NCBI GenBank assembly: GCA_963575745.1
Contig: CAUYUJ010019281.1
Location: 148,501-212,500, forward strand
DNA: 64,000 bases
DNA from: Prorocentrum cordatum
Taxonomy: Eukaryota > Sar > Dinophyceae > Prorocentrales > Prorocentraceae
Reading direction: 5' to 3'
The notes under the pieces: generated by a model
The model's database searches: none
Told to the model about the DNA's origin: nothing
Seen by the model: only the letters and a program-made list of their open reading frames with translations
In this document: positions 1 to 9,087 of the stretch, piece after piece
Numbering within the stretch: position 1 is the stretch's first letter
Layout: each line of letters opens with the position of its first letter
Made by a program: the position numbers and the translations under genes

Positions 1-459
1 AGGGATGTCGAGGAACTGTCAGCACATTGCTACACGGGATAGCGCAGTGCGCCGCCTGATCCAGATCAACGCGAATCACGAGCTGCCGCAGACCACGCGG
101 CTAACGGGCAAGTGCTGCGCGCCTAAGGCTCGCCGCACCAGAGTCCCGCCCAAGCGGAAAATCGTCGAGGAGCAACAGATGCCAAACCTCGGGAAGTCGG
201 CGGCCCCGCGCCCCCGCGCGCGCCCAAGCTGGCAGGGCACACTGCGCGGCAAATGGAAAAGACTGGCCGCATCGGCTCGCGGGAGACTCGCGAGGGCCAG
301 GAACGAGTCAGCACAGTGATCGCAGTGACGAATCAGAGCTTGGCCACCGCGGCGCGCGATGAGAAGACTTTCTCTTCACCCGCGATCGCGTCACGATGAA
401 TAGAAAGTTCTTAGCCGTTCAGCGCACGGCGGACCGCCAGGCGTACAAAGAGCAAGTCT
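1..459. other. Left edge, no recognised gene
   Basis: GC-rich sequence at the window edge. An ATG at 5 opens a + strand frame to 319 (104 codons, very Arg-rich) that could be the tail of a gene or chance; its composition gives no family match. Nothing else is supported here. Confidence 0.3.
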
Positions 460-659
460 AGCTCTGGTCTGGTTGGTCTGGTTGGTCTGGTTTGAGCTTA
501 TTCTTGCAGCCTTAGCTTGGTGCAGGAATGGTGTTGGGGAGGTCCTGCGAGGCAGCACCAACCACCACCACCACCGAAATGCAGTTTTTTTGCATTGCAT
601 TGTTTTGCTTTGCAGTTTCTTTTGCATTGCATTTTCTGTTTTGCATCTTGTCTGGTTGG
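460..659 (+). repeat. Left fragment of ~190-bp tandem array
   Basis: One unit of the repeat that continues at 17110-17735. It opens with TCTGGTTGG-type 9-mers, then a TTTGAGCTT box, a GCAGCCTTAGCTT box, a GGCGAGGCAG/CCAACCACCACC box and a T-rich GCATTGCA tail. The same boxes occur in the same order at 17123, 17312, 17502 and 17694. The array is therefore interrupted by the transposon at 660-17109. Confidence 0.85.
653..659. repeat. Candidate left target-site duplication (TGGTTGG)
   Basis: TGGTTGG directly precedes the left inverted end and recurs at 17110-17116 directly after the right end. It may be a 7-bp target duplication. Because the target is a TCTGGTTGG microrepeat, the match could also pre-exist, with the real duplication being the TA at 660-661 and 17108-17109, as expected for pogo-type transposases. 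Confidence 0.5.
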
Positions 660-688
660 TAATCCAATAGCCCTTATAACGGCGACGA
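660..688 (+). repeat. Left terminal inverted repeat (29 bp)
   Basis: It begins TAATCC, ends GGCGACGA and contains CCCTTATAAC. Compared with the reverse complement of 17081-17109 it differs at two positions (7 and 9). The first two bases, TA, may belong to the target rather than the element. Confidence 0.9.
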
Positions 689-695
689 TGGAACA

Positions 696-762
696 CAGTG
701 CCGGGGAACTGCTTTGAACATCACCAGTCGTTCAAAGCAGTGCCCCGGCACTGCTTTGAACG
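696..762. repeat. Left subterminal palindrome pair
   Basis: A decayed copy (696-719, core CAGTGCCGGGGAACTGC) is followed by an intact 34-bp copy (729-762) with 16-bp arms around a CC centre. The right end has the mirror image pair at 17007-17069, at the same distance from the tip. These are probable transposase or host-factor binding sites, by analogy with subterminal repeats of other DNA transposons; that role is inferred. Confidence 0.85.
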
Positions 763-782
763 ATGCGGAAATGCGATCAGCA

Positions 783-1500
783 GGAGCCTTCGTCTGTTCC
801 TTCTCCTCTTCTCGTCGCTGTATGCTCTTCCTTGTCCTCCCTCCTCCCCCGTTCCCTCTCTAATTAATTACCTCGTTCTCCCAGTCTCACGCGCACTCTT
901 CCTCCCCCCTCTCCTCCTCCTCTTCCTGCTTCTCCTCCTCGTCCTCCTCCTCCTCCGCCTCCTCCCCCTCATTTGTTATATTTCTCCGTCCTTGTCCTCC
1001 TGTCCCCGTTCTCCTTCTCCCTCTCCTCCTCCTCCTCCTCCTCGTCGTCGTCGTCCTCCTCCTCTTCCTCCTCCTCCTCCTCCTCCTCCTCCTCTTCCTC
1101 CTCCTCCTCCTCCTCCTCCTCCTCCTCACCTTCTTCCTCCTCCTCCTCCTCCCCCTTTTCCTCTCCCTCCTCCTCCTCCTCCTCCTCCTCCCCCTTCCCC
1201 CTCTTCCTCCTCTGCTATCACTCCTCCATAATTCCTGTCCGCTCCTCCCCTTCACTGATCTTCCTCTTCGTCATCATCATCCCTTTCGTCGCACGCCTCT
1301 TAATCCTCAATCGGTTCCCAATCTTCTCGACTTTCTTGTCATCCGCGTCCTTGGCTGTTGGAGGGGCCTCAGGAATTCTCAGGGCTCTTGTGTTGCACGC
1401 GAAGGCACACCTCCCAGGAACGCATCATCCTCCTCACATTCACCCTCCTCCTCCTCATCCTCCTCCTCCATGCACGTTCGGCTCAAGCCCGCGCCGACGG
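783..1500 (+). promoter_or_regulatory. Long pyrimidine-rich leader before ORF1
   Basis: About 700 bp are dominated by C and T on the + strand, with a perfect or near-perfect TCC/CCT trinucleotide run at 1019-1200. Similar but shorter tracts precede ORFs 2 to 6. In dinoflagellates a pyrimidine tract followed by AG is the setting for spliced-leader addition, so this is the likely 5' leader or trans-splice region. Proline-, serine- and leucine-repeat open frames across it are by-products of the trinucleotide repeat. Confidence 0.5.
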
Positions 1501-1561
1501 TAGGTTTCACGGCGGTTGGGCGGGCTCGCGCCCGCCTCCGCGGCCTGCAGTCGGGGCAGAG

Positions 1562-2728
1562 ATGCGTGCAGGGTGGGATGACAAAGCGGAAGAGGAAACA
1601 CGGGCCGCAGTTGCGGATTCTTCAAAGAGCAGCGGCGGCGGTTGGGGAACAAGTGGGGGTTGGGGCGGCCGCAGTGGCGGATACGGCGGCGGAGGTGACC
1701 GCAGTGGCGGCTGGGGCGGCGGAGATTCTCTTGGCGGATGGAGAGGAAAAGCGCAGGATGGCGGCGACGGAAGTGACCGCAGTCGCGGATGGGAGGGCGG
1801 CGGATGGGGCGGCAACGGATGCGAGGGTTGGGGAATGGAGGGCGCCCGCTGGTGGGACGACGAGGGTGGCTGGTGGAATGCATGGGAAGGTGGCCGCTCG
1901 AGTGCCTCGGCAGGTTCTCCTGCCGCGGAGCCCGCGGCCGCAACAGCGGCGGGCAAAGGAGGCGGTCCCCTGCTTCCCCCAGGGCGCGAAGAACAAGGCG
2001 CAGTTGCGCTGTTTCAAATTGTGCGCAATGAGCCGCTGCCAATTTTCAAGTTGGAATTCTTCGAGAACTTCAGGGCGAACTGGAACGGCAATTATAAGCA
2101 GCACAACGCGGCCTTGAAGTGGTTCCGAGACGAGTACGAAGACCGAGAAAACCCTTTCGGCAGCCGCACGCCCGTCTTCGGAGGTACCGCAGTTGCGGAG
2201 GAAATTTCGAAGATCCTTAAGTACCGCGCAAAGGGGAAGGCGCAGGACAACAGGGATTGGGACTGGGACCACACTGTCAAAGTGCCGTGGTCTTGGCTGG
2301 AGATGGTCGCGCAGATGGATGGACCTACAATGCTGCGCGTCGTGTGCGGCCCTGACAATGACCGCAGTCGCGGGTTGGTCCGCTGCGAGTGCCGCCCGTG
2401 CCCTAGCAGTCTCGACAACATGAGGCACACGAAAGGGGTGGACAGAGGACAGGCGCAAAGAATCCCTCTGCCCCAGTGGGATTTCGTCCTCATCCGCGAC
2501 GACGGCTCGGGCATTCGCGTCCACCCATCCTGGTCTAGCCCGAAGTTCAACACGTATGAGGTGGAGCCGCACTCGCATCCCGTGCGGGGCCCGAGGGCAG
2601 GTCTCGGCAAGAGCGATGGCCACGGAACGTTCACGTTCTGGAAGATGCTGCACGCCCATCCGAATCCTGGGCGGTTCGACGCGAGCAAGGGGGCGCAGCT
2701 GCAACCGCGGTGGTCCGCGCAGCCTTGA
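1562..2728 (+). CDS. ORF1: Gly/Trp-rich N-terminus plus unknown domain
   Basis: 388 residues from the first ATG in a frame that is open from further upstream but has no earlier ATG. Residues about 20-120 are packed with GW and WG pairs (GGWGG, GWGG, RGWEGG, WWDDEGGWW), then an Ala-rich linker. Residues about 145-388 look like a folded domain with many Trp, Phe and His, and match no family I recognise. Several 12-mers are read as AAVAD, DRSGG, DRSRG and TAVAE. GW/WG-rich regions are known as Argonaute hooks in other proteins; that role here is only a hypothesis. ORF6 ends in a comparable Trp-rich tail. First gene of the one-way set. Confidence 0.6.
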   Translation: MRAGWDDKAEEETRAAVADSSKSSGGGWGTSGGWGGRSGGYGGGGDRSGGWGGGDSLGGWRGKAQDGGDGSDRSRGWEGGGWGGNGCEGWGMEGARWWDDEGGWWNAWEGGRSSASAGSPAAEPAAATAAGKGGGPLLPPGREEQGAVALFQIVRNEPLPIFKLEFFENFRANWNGNYKQHNAALKWFRDEYEDRENPFGSRTPVFGGTAVAEEISKILKYRAKGKAQDNRDWDWDHTVKVPWSWLEMVAQMDGPTMLRVVCGPDNDRSRGLVRCECRPCPSSLDNMRHTKGVDRGQAQRIPLPQWDFVLIRDDGSGIRVHPSWSSPKFNTYEVEPHSHPVRGPRAGLGKSDGHGTFTFWKMLHAHPNPGRFDASKGAQLQPRWSAQP

Positions 2729-3393
2729 CACCGCAGTTGCGGGATTGCGCAGCCATGGAACCGCAGTTGCGGGGACCGATCGCGTGACGCCGCGCTCGTT
2801 TGACTCACTATGCGCGCTTTCGGCCGCAGTTGCGGCGCTGCCTTCTAGCGACTTCATACAGCTTGGCCGCAGTTGCGGCGCTCCCACGACTGACCGCTGT
2901 AATTAGGTGCTTCGGGCGCGCATCACCTCCGTTGAAGCACTCGTGACGTTAATTAGCGCGGCCGCAGTTGCGGAGACAGGTACTTAAACAGATGGATCCG
3001 CAGTTGTTCGTCGTCCTCGTCGCCCCTTCCCCGTCGTCCTCGTCGCAGTCTCCTCCCTCCGCCTTTCCTCCTCGTCGCAGTTCCTTCCGTTGGCCGTAGC
3101 CCGCCTCCGTTGGCCGAGTCATTTCCCGTCGTCCTCGTCGCTTTCCCCCCCGAGGGCCGCAGTTGCGGACTTTGTTGATTCCTCCTCCTCCGTTTCTGCC
3201 CCGTCATCCTCGTCGCAGTCCCCTTGCTCCTTTCACCCTCGTCTGAGCTCTTCGCGCCATCCTCTTCCGTCGCGTCCTCTCCATCCTCCTCTTCGCCTTC
3301 CTCGTCCTCATCCCCGCCGTCTCCCTCGTTGCCCTTCCTCTCCCAAGCCGGCCGCAGTTCCCCCGTCGGACGGGGGCCGCGCGCGGCCACGCC
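2729..3393 (+). other. ORF1-ORF2 spacer with 12-mers and pyrimidine tract
   Basis: It holds six copies of CCGCAGTTGCGG (2731, 2761, 2824, 2867, 2962, 3157), AATTA motifs near 2900-2955, and a C/T-rich stretch from 3001 to 3355 that leads into ORF2. No separate gene is supported. Confidence 0.6.
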
Positions 3394-5220
3394 ATGGACC
3401 CAGGTCGCAAAGCCGAGGTCGACAAGCGGTTCGCCGAGCTGAAGCAGCAACTGCGGGAAAGGTTCGGCCTGCAAGGGGCTGCCGCGGATGCCGCAGTCGC
3501 GGAGCCGACGGAGGACCGCAGTAGCGGAAGCCCCGAGCGACCGCCGCGCGAGGCCTCCCCGCAGTCGTCTAGCTCCTCGCGGGAATATCGGCCGCCGCCG
3601 CCGATAAGCGCTGCGAGTGGGAGCTCTGCTGGTGGGAGGCGCGAAGAGGCGCAGTTGCGCAGGGCGCACTTGACCCCCAAGGCAAAATGGGGGCCTCGGG
3701 CGCAGACGCCGACGAAGCAGCAGGACCAACCAACAGTGACGGGAGCCGCCACCGAGACCGCAGTTGCGGGGGTGGCCGGCGAGCCAGGTGCCGCGCGCGG
3801 CTCATCTGGGAGCAGCGCGCCCTCGGCCGTGCTGCTCGCAGCCGAGTCCAAACGAGGCGCCCAACCCGAAGACGAGGCCGCCTCCCAGGAGAAAGCCGCC
3901 GAGACAACCGCCTCGGCCGATTCGCGGCCGAGGAAAAGGCCGCCTCCCACGGAAGACTCGCCGCTGTCAGAACCGCAGTCGCGGGGTCGCGCGGGGCCTC
4001 CGTCGGAACCGCAGTTGCGGGAAGATGCGGGAGCACCGCGGAAGAAGCAGCGGACCAGGTCCCCTCCAGGGATAAACTACTTTGGGGAACGCCCCAAGTG
4101 GAACGAAGGATTCCTTCGTACAGAAGACGGCAATCGGGTTCCGTCCACCATCGCTTTGGTGTTCAACGTGGTGGTCATCACGAAGGTGGCAACAAAGGAA
4201 GATGTCTTCAGGTGCATCTTGCACCAAACTGCGGCGGTCGTCTTCGTCGTATGGGGCCCCGAGCTGTTCCGCACGGGGAACGTCGAAGGCGCTTGCAGCT
4301 ACGACGTTCGCGTTGGACTCAGGACTGCCGTCGACGACGCTGTCACTTTGAAAAACGCCTCCGTGGAGCCTTACTGGACGACGGTTGCCCTGTTCAGAGA
4401 CACGGGCGTGGTGCTCGTGCGCCCGCACATCATCGCAGAGACCGCAGTTGCGGGTCATGTTGTTGGGGCCACCCACGCCGTCACGATCCTGAGCTTTCGC
4501 CTGAAGGGCTCCGAGATGAATCCTGCCGCGGTGATCCGTTTTGCCGTCGTGTCCAGACACGCAGTCACCGAACGTCTCCAACAGAAGATCACGCAAACAG
4601 AACAAACAGCGTGGCATCCAGCTTTCTTCAAGGACGCGGTTGCTTCCATCCATAAAAATGATGTGCGGTTCTTGTGCGGCCTGTTTGACATCCCGCCTGA
4701 GCAGCTCGCAGCATTTGGCCGCAGTTGCGGAGCCAGCTACACCTGCCCGGTGGGGGTGGTGTTCAGGGCTGGACCCGCCCTGTTCGGAGGCATTGTGGAG
4801 GGCACACGCGTCATGCATCCGAATTACGTCCTCCCCATTGGCCCGTGCGACGTGCGCATTGCGGACTACAACATTGATTTTGCAGGGAGGCCGTCGAAGA
4901 ACGATCCCCAGTGGCTCCCTGATTGGATGCATCGAACAAGCGACTCCATCATCTCTCGGCGCTGGGTCCCAGCGAAGTACATGCCCAAGTGGGAGGATGA
5001 CCCTGACCGCAGTAGCGGAGTCAGAGAAAAGCTCGGCTTGGCAGCGCTGCCCCCAATCGGCAAGGTCATTCAGAAGGAGCTCAACGAGAAGACCTTCAGC
5101 ACGCACTGGTGCGAGGGCATCCACCAAAACATCGTCTTCGTCGGCCACGGACGCGCAAGTCGGGCGAGCAAGCGGAAGCACGAAGAGGCGCGATCTGCCG
5201 CAGTTGCGGACGAGCGGTGA
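3394..5220 (+). CDS. ORF2: degenerate EEP-fold relative of ORF6
   Basis: 608 residues from ATG. Residues 1-225 are charged, Pro/Ser/Arg-rich and probably disordered. Residues about 226-585 can be aligned by eye to ORF6: an internal strand pair (VVFVVW where ORF6 has IIALCE), a loop before a helix, then GLFD at 429-432 where ORF6 has the catalytic GDFN, followed by a QL-containing helix, and a terminal HQNIVFVGH where ORF6 has HFPLVAFTH. The acidic residues expected for an endonuclease/exonuclease/phosphatase are missing, so it would be a pseudo-enzyme, perhaps a partner of ORF6 or a DNA/RNA binder. 12-mers are read as TAVAG, PQLR, RSCG and AAVAD. The gene is real by length and pattern; the homology is my inference. 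Confidence 0.7.
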   Translation: MDPGRKAEVDKRFAELKQQLRERFGLQGAAADAAVAEPTEDRSSGSPERPPREASPQSSSSSREYRPPPPISAASGSSAGGRREEAQLRRAHLTPKAKWGPRAQTPTKQQDQPTVTGAATETAVAGVAGEPGAARGSSGSSAPSAVLLAAESKRGAQPEDEAASQEKAAETTASADSRPRKRPPPTEDSPLSEPQSRGRAGPPSEPQLREDAGAPRKKQRTRSPPGINYFGERPKWNEGFLRTEDGNRVPSTIALVFNVVVITKVATKEDVFRCILHQTAAVVFVVWGPELFRTGNVEGACSYDVRVGLRTAVDDAVTLKNASVEPYWTTVALFRDTGVVLVRPHIIAETAVAGHVVGATHAVTILSFRLKGSEMNPAAVIRFAVVSRHAVTERLQQKITQTEQTAWHPAFFKDAVASIHKNDVRFLCGLFDIPPEQLAAFGRSCGASYTCPVGVVFRAGPALFGGIVEGTRVMHPNYVLPIGPCDVRIADYNIDFAGRPSKNDPQWLPDWMHRTSDSIISRRWVPAKYMPKWEDDPDRSSGVREKLGLAALPPIGKVIQKELNEKTFSTHWCEGIHQNIVFVGHGRASRASKRKHEEARSAAVADER

Positions 5221-5935
5221 GTGCGGCAAGACCGAGGAGCCGCAGTTGCGGAACAGAGCTCGGTACTACTGGGCGCCTGCTGCCTGCGTAGTGCATCCCA
5301 GTGTAGGATAGCCCGCAGTTGCGGTGTTGCGGTTGCGGTGTAGGATAGCCCGCAGTTGCGGGGTTGCGGTTGCGAAGCCGCAGTTGCGGTTGCGTATAAT
5401 AGGAGAGCACGCGGTTGCGAAGCCGCAGTTTGCAATAAGTGTGCGCGCGCTGGGTCATCATCATCGTCGTCGTCCGTCCTCGTCGTCGTCGCTGCCGTCG
5501 TCGTCGTCGCGTCTGTCGTCTGTCGTCAGCAGTCGTCGTCGGTCGTCGTCGTCGTCAAGTCTGTCGTCTGTCGTCAGCAGTCGTCGTCGTCGTCGTCCCT
5601 CCTCCCTCCTCCCTCCTCCCTCCTCCCTCCTCCCTCCTCCCTCCTCGTCCTCCTCCAGGCCGCATCCCCCCGCCACCTCCGTCCTAGCTGTCCTTCCCCT
5701 TCCCCTCCTCGTCCTCCTCCAGCTTGCACCCCCCTCCCTCCTCCAGCCTGCGCCCCCCCCAAGCTCTCGCCCGATATTTTGGATTAAAACTGAGCCTTCA
5801 GTCGTCCGCAGGCATTCGGCTCAGCAGGTCGTTGGGCTCCTGGCACACACGCCTCCACCCTGAGCGACGGACGTCGTGCCATAGTCCGCCATATCGGAGC
5901 TCCGGGCCGCAGTGGCGGACAGCGTCGGCACAGAT
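5221..5935 (+). other. ORF2-ORF3 spacer with 12-mers, TCG runs and pyrimidine tract
   Basis: Copies of CCGCAGTTGCGG lie at 5240, 5313, 5350 and 5378, with GGTTGCGGTTGCG variants between them. A GTCGTCGTC region (5460-5600) and a CCTCCCTCCT run (5596-5650) follow. A GTG-initiated frame begins at 5912, but the first ATG is at 5936. Confidence 0.55.
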
Positions 5936-8362
5936 ATGAACGACAGCGTCGGCACAGATAATGCCGCAGTGGCGGACAAGAAAGCCGCAGTGGCGGACGA
6001 GACAGCCGCAGTTCCAGGCGGAACGCAAGGGATCTTTCAGAGGGCCAACGCCTTGAGGTCTAGATTCAGGACAGGGGACAAGGTGCGCCTCCCTGTGCTC
6101 ATGCTCGCCCCGCACACGGGCAACCGAGGCGGGCACTACCCTCAGCAGGAAAGGGTTCGGGAACTCGCTGTGAAAATCTTCCTGGCTGGATTCACGCAAG
6201 CCGAAGCTGACCACGAAGGTGTCTGCGTTCAGATGTACCCAGCACAAGAGCTGGTGCTGAGAAAAAAGGAGGACCCGAAGTTCCAGACGTACACAGAGTA
6301 CAATCTGGAAAAAGCGACCGGCCACCTCGCTGCGTGCTTCGACCGCAGTTGCGGAACAGACGTTGCGTATGGGACGTGTTCGCACTCCCACTTGTGCCTC
6401 GTGTTGCGGGCGTGCGCCCTGGGAGCCAAGTGGCCCATCCCCCAAGGCATGGAGTTCACGGAGGACGAGAGCGCGAGGCTGAAGCGCGTGCTCGATAAGG
6501 ACGGCAATCTCGACATGGCCGCAGTGGCGGAACATGACCCTGTCGCTAAGAAACTCGTGCAGGGGGGTATGCTCATGGAAGTGCTTAGCTGGAAAATCAT
6601 GGACGAGGAACCCACTGGTGCTTCGCTCATCAGCCAGTCCCTCAATAAAGGAGCCGATTTTGCGTTGCGAACGACTGAACTCACCGCGCTCCGTGTTCTG
6701 TGCAAGGCTGTTGACGCGGAGCTGCACGCCGCAGTTGCGGATCAGGTTGCCTTTGAAAAGGTCAAGCTCTCCGTCATGCACGAACTCGATCGAGTCGTTC
6801 AGGACCCAGACTTCATTGAGCTGTTCTCGTTCGTTGTTGGGCTCGGGAGCACGAAAGCGCAGTTCATCCCCTTGCTGCTCCAGTTCTGCGAGGTCTACGT
6901 GAACTCCAGGAGAAGGGCCCTTCGGCTCGGTGCCTTCGGGGCAGCCAGCGAGCTTCCCGACGAAGTGCCGTGGGTCAAGGTTGCCGTGGTGATGCGATGC
7001 TACAGGAACGCGCCTGCGAGGAAGAGGGGCGTTGACACTCCTGTGTGGTGCCCTGACCCAGAACAATCGTGGAAGAAGAAGGAGTTCCGAGACTTCCTCA
7101 TCGACATGAACTCGGCTCTCCGTTTGTACTTGTTCACGCTGAGCAAGGCCATCGACGGCATGGGCCCTGAGAAGGCGATCGAGTTCAAGGCGAACCTGTG
7201 CATACTGACCGCAGACGGCTTCATGCAGTACCTGAAGGACACCCACGTCAAGGAACGAAGTATCCCAGGACATCGTCAGGCGCTCCTCCGCGCTTGCGCG
7301 GAGGCCACGGGGAAGGTGGAGCCGAAGTCCAATCGGGACGCCCTTGAGAAGGCCCTCGGCGAAGTGGGAGTCCGAGGCGGGAAGCCCGATTGGTTCGATT
7401 TCAACGCGTTGCCGCGCCCAGAACCGAATGAGCCCGCAGTGGCGGGGAAGACAAAGGCTTCCGCAGAGGAGCACGAGTTGATGCCGACGGTCATTTCCTT
7501 TGACCCCACGACGCAATTACCAACGAACCACCAGCGCAGCAGGGACACGACGGCCATTCCACGCGGATCCTTCCCTTTGCCAATCGCCGAATGGAGGCGT
7601 TCAGCGGCAGCGAAGGAGCTGGGGCGGGAGCCTGCTTTGGTCAGCGCAGTGTTGCTGTGCCTTTGGGCGCGCCACATGTCCGCAGTTGCGGAAGCGCAAG
7701 TAGAGGTGTTGCAAGACGCTGACACAGAGAAACGCACCGTCAAGGCAACCGCTGCAAACGACGAAAAATGCATCGAGTTGTGGCCGTGCGTCCCAAAGGC
7801 ATCCAAGGTGCACGCCGCAAGCACGCACCCCGAGAGGGTGGCCGTGCAAGTCTGGGTGAAAGGAGATCCAAATGGGGCCACGCCCACGACCTTCTACTTG
7901 CACCCCGAGTTCAAGCCGCCTGCGGACAAGACGCCCGCCGACGTGGCTGACCACGATGTGCGGTTGAGAGCATGGAAGTGGGATGCGCAAGAGACAATGC
8001 ACGTCTTCTGGGCAGTCAACAGAGTCACGGAACAGGAGATCCAGCAGAGAAACAGCCGTAATGAAAGCGCAGTTGCGCGCATCAACATGGAGCTGGAGAC
8101 GAAAGAATTGGCGGTGTGCGTGCCTGGGACAGGCGGGGTCGTGCTCGCCGTGAATGTCCCTGTGCTGGTGAATACCACGGCCGTGAAGAAAGGAGAAGAG
8201 CTCCTGTGGGAGGCGAGACCCAAAACCGCACCGAAGAAGAAGGCGGCCGAGGAGACGTGGAAGACGGACGCGGCCAAGAGGGCCAAAGGGAAGCCTTCGG
8301 GCCAGCCCGCGCCGAAGAAATCGAAGAAAGGGTTCGACGAAAGCGGGAAGATGTCGCTCTAA
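5936..8362 (+). CDS. ORF3: large unknown protein of the element
   Basis: 808 residues from the first ATG. The first 25 residues contain two tandem 12-mer-derived AAVAD peptides. A Cys/His cluster (CFDRSCG, GTCSHSHLC; residues about 134-160) could bind metal. The middle is helical-looking and unassigned. Near residues 745-760 the text NTTAVKKGEELLW resembles the end of a SET domain or its dinoflagellate relatives, but the catalytic NHS-type motif is not visible, so methyltransferase activity is not claimed. The last 50 residues are Lys-rich (PKKK, KKSKKG), a likely nuclear signal. The gene ends just before the central palindrome region. Confidence 0.75.
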   Translation: MNDSVGTDNAAVADKKAAVADETAAVPGGTQGIFQRANALRSRFRTGDKVRLPVLMLAPHTGNRGGHYPQQERVRELAVKIFLAGFTQAEADHEGVCVQMYPAQELVLRKKEDPKFQTYTEYNLEKATGHLAACFDRSCGTDVAYGTCSHSHLCLVLRACALGAKWPIPQGMEFTEDESARLKRVLDKDGNLDMAAVAEHDPVAKKLVQGGMLMEVLSWKIMDEEPTGASLISQSLNKGADFALRTTELTALRVLCKAVDAELHAAVADQVAFEKVKLSVMHELDRVVQDPDFIELFSFVVGLGSTKAQFIPLLLQFCEVYVNSRRRALRLGAFGAASELPDEVPWVKVAVVMRCYRNAPARKRGVDTPVWCPDPEQSWKKKEFRDFLIDMNSALRLYLFTLSKAIDGMGPEKAIEFKANLCILTADGFMQYLKDTHVKERSIPGHRQALLRACAEATGKVEPKSNRDALEKALGEVGVRGGKPDWFDFNALPRPEPNEPAVAGKTKASAEEHELMPTVISFDPTTQLPTNHQRSRDTTAIPRGSFPLPIAEWRRSAAAKELGREPALVSAVLLCLWARHMSAVAEAQVEVLQDADTEKRTVKATAANDEKCIELWPCVPKASKVHAASTHPERVAVQVWVKGDPNGATPTTFYLHPEFKPPADKTPADVADHDVRLRAWKWDAQETMHVFWAVNRVTEQEIQQRNSRNESAVARINMELETKELAVCVPGTGGVVLAVNVPVLVNTTAVKKGEELLWEARPKTAPKKKAAEETWKTDAAKRAKGKPSGQPAPKKSKKGFDESGKMSL

Positions 8363-8680
8363 TTAATTAAGAAGCCGCAGTGGCGGCAGTCAGGGCGGCT
8401 TGCTCGCGTGACCGCAGTTGCGGGCAACAGGCCGAAGGGGGGGGCGCACGCGTGACCGCTGTTGCGGAGCGCTCGTGTAGTTTGCAGTGTCACTGCTTCT
8501 GTTAGCTGATGCCGCAGTAGCGGACCGCTGACGATCGAGCACGGAGGTTCGAAACGGACCTCCTCCCTCCCTTCTCCCTCTCCTCCCTCGCCCTTCCTCC
8601 ACTTCCTCCCTCTCTCCTCCTCCTTTCTCCCCTTCCTCCCAAGTTGGAAGCCGAAACTACTCATTTCCTCACTCCCTCCC
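8363..8680 (+). other. ORF3-ORF4 spacer, first part
   Basis: TTAATTAA follows the ORF3 stop. 12-mers lie at 8375, 8412 and 8512. A C/T-rich tract occupies 8560-8640 and ends in CCCAAG. No gene is supported. Confidence 0.5.
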
Positions 8681-8682
8681 TC

Positions 8683-8845
8683 CCTCCCTGGAGGCCCTGG
8701 AGGGCCTCCGCCCTGGAGGGCCTGGAGGGCCCTGGAGGCCCTGGAGGGCCTCCCTGGAGGCCCTGGAGGGCCTCCCTGGAGGCCCTGGAGGGCCTGGAGG
8801 GCCCTGGGCTGAGGGCGGAGGCCCTGGAGGGCCTCCGCCCTCAGA
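8683..8845. repeat. GGAGGCCCTGGAGGGCC minisatellite
   Basis: Tandem, self-complementary units of CCCTGGAGGGCCTCC run up to the central palindrome, and related units continue to about 8994 on the other side. The tract is capable of many alternative hairpins. Confidence 0.8.
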
Positions 8846-8949
8846 ATGCTTCAAAGCAGTGCCGCGGCACTGCTTTGAAGCATCCAGATGCTTCAAAGCA
8901 GTGCCGCGGCACTGCTTTGAAGCATTCTGAGGGCGGAGGCCCTCCAGGG
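8822..8949. repeat. Central 128-bp palindrome
   Basis: Arms 8822-8883 and 8888-8949 are perfect inverted copies around CCAG. Each arm itself contains a perfect 38-bp palindrome with the core TTCAAAGCAGTGCC, the same core as the subterminal palindromes. The centre (8885.5) is within about 1 bp of the midpoint of 660-17109. It splits the element into two halves of about 8.2 kb, each with three genes. Confidence 0.88.
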
Positions 8950-9087
8950 AGGCGCGAGGATCGCAGGGACCGAGGGAGGCCCTCCAGGGAGGCGTTCAGC
9001 TCGCCATCTGGCTCAACCGCGCGCGGCCCCACTGCCCGCACCCCCGCCTTGCCCGCAGTTGCGGCTGTGTCCAGCGCAGTAGCACAC

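Noticed and set aside
698-1255. Pro-, Ser- and Arg-repeat frames on both strands
   Set aside because: Produced by the CCT/TCC trinucleotide repeat in the leader of ORF1.
3091-3118. Spliced-leader-like CCGTAGCC...TTGGCCGAG upstream of ORF2
   Set aside because: Needs a gap and several mismatches; too weak to claim next to the three better matches. A CCGTAGCCAGGCCCAGCTC at about 57297 was rejected for the same reason.
5798-7516. 572-codon minus-strand frame opposite ORF3
   Set aside because: Shadow of the GC-rich ORF3; no domain, and ORF3 has the better start, length and context.
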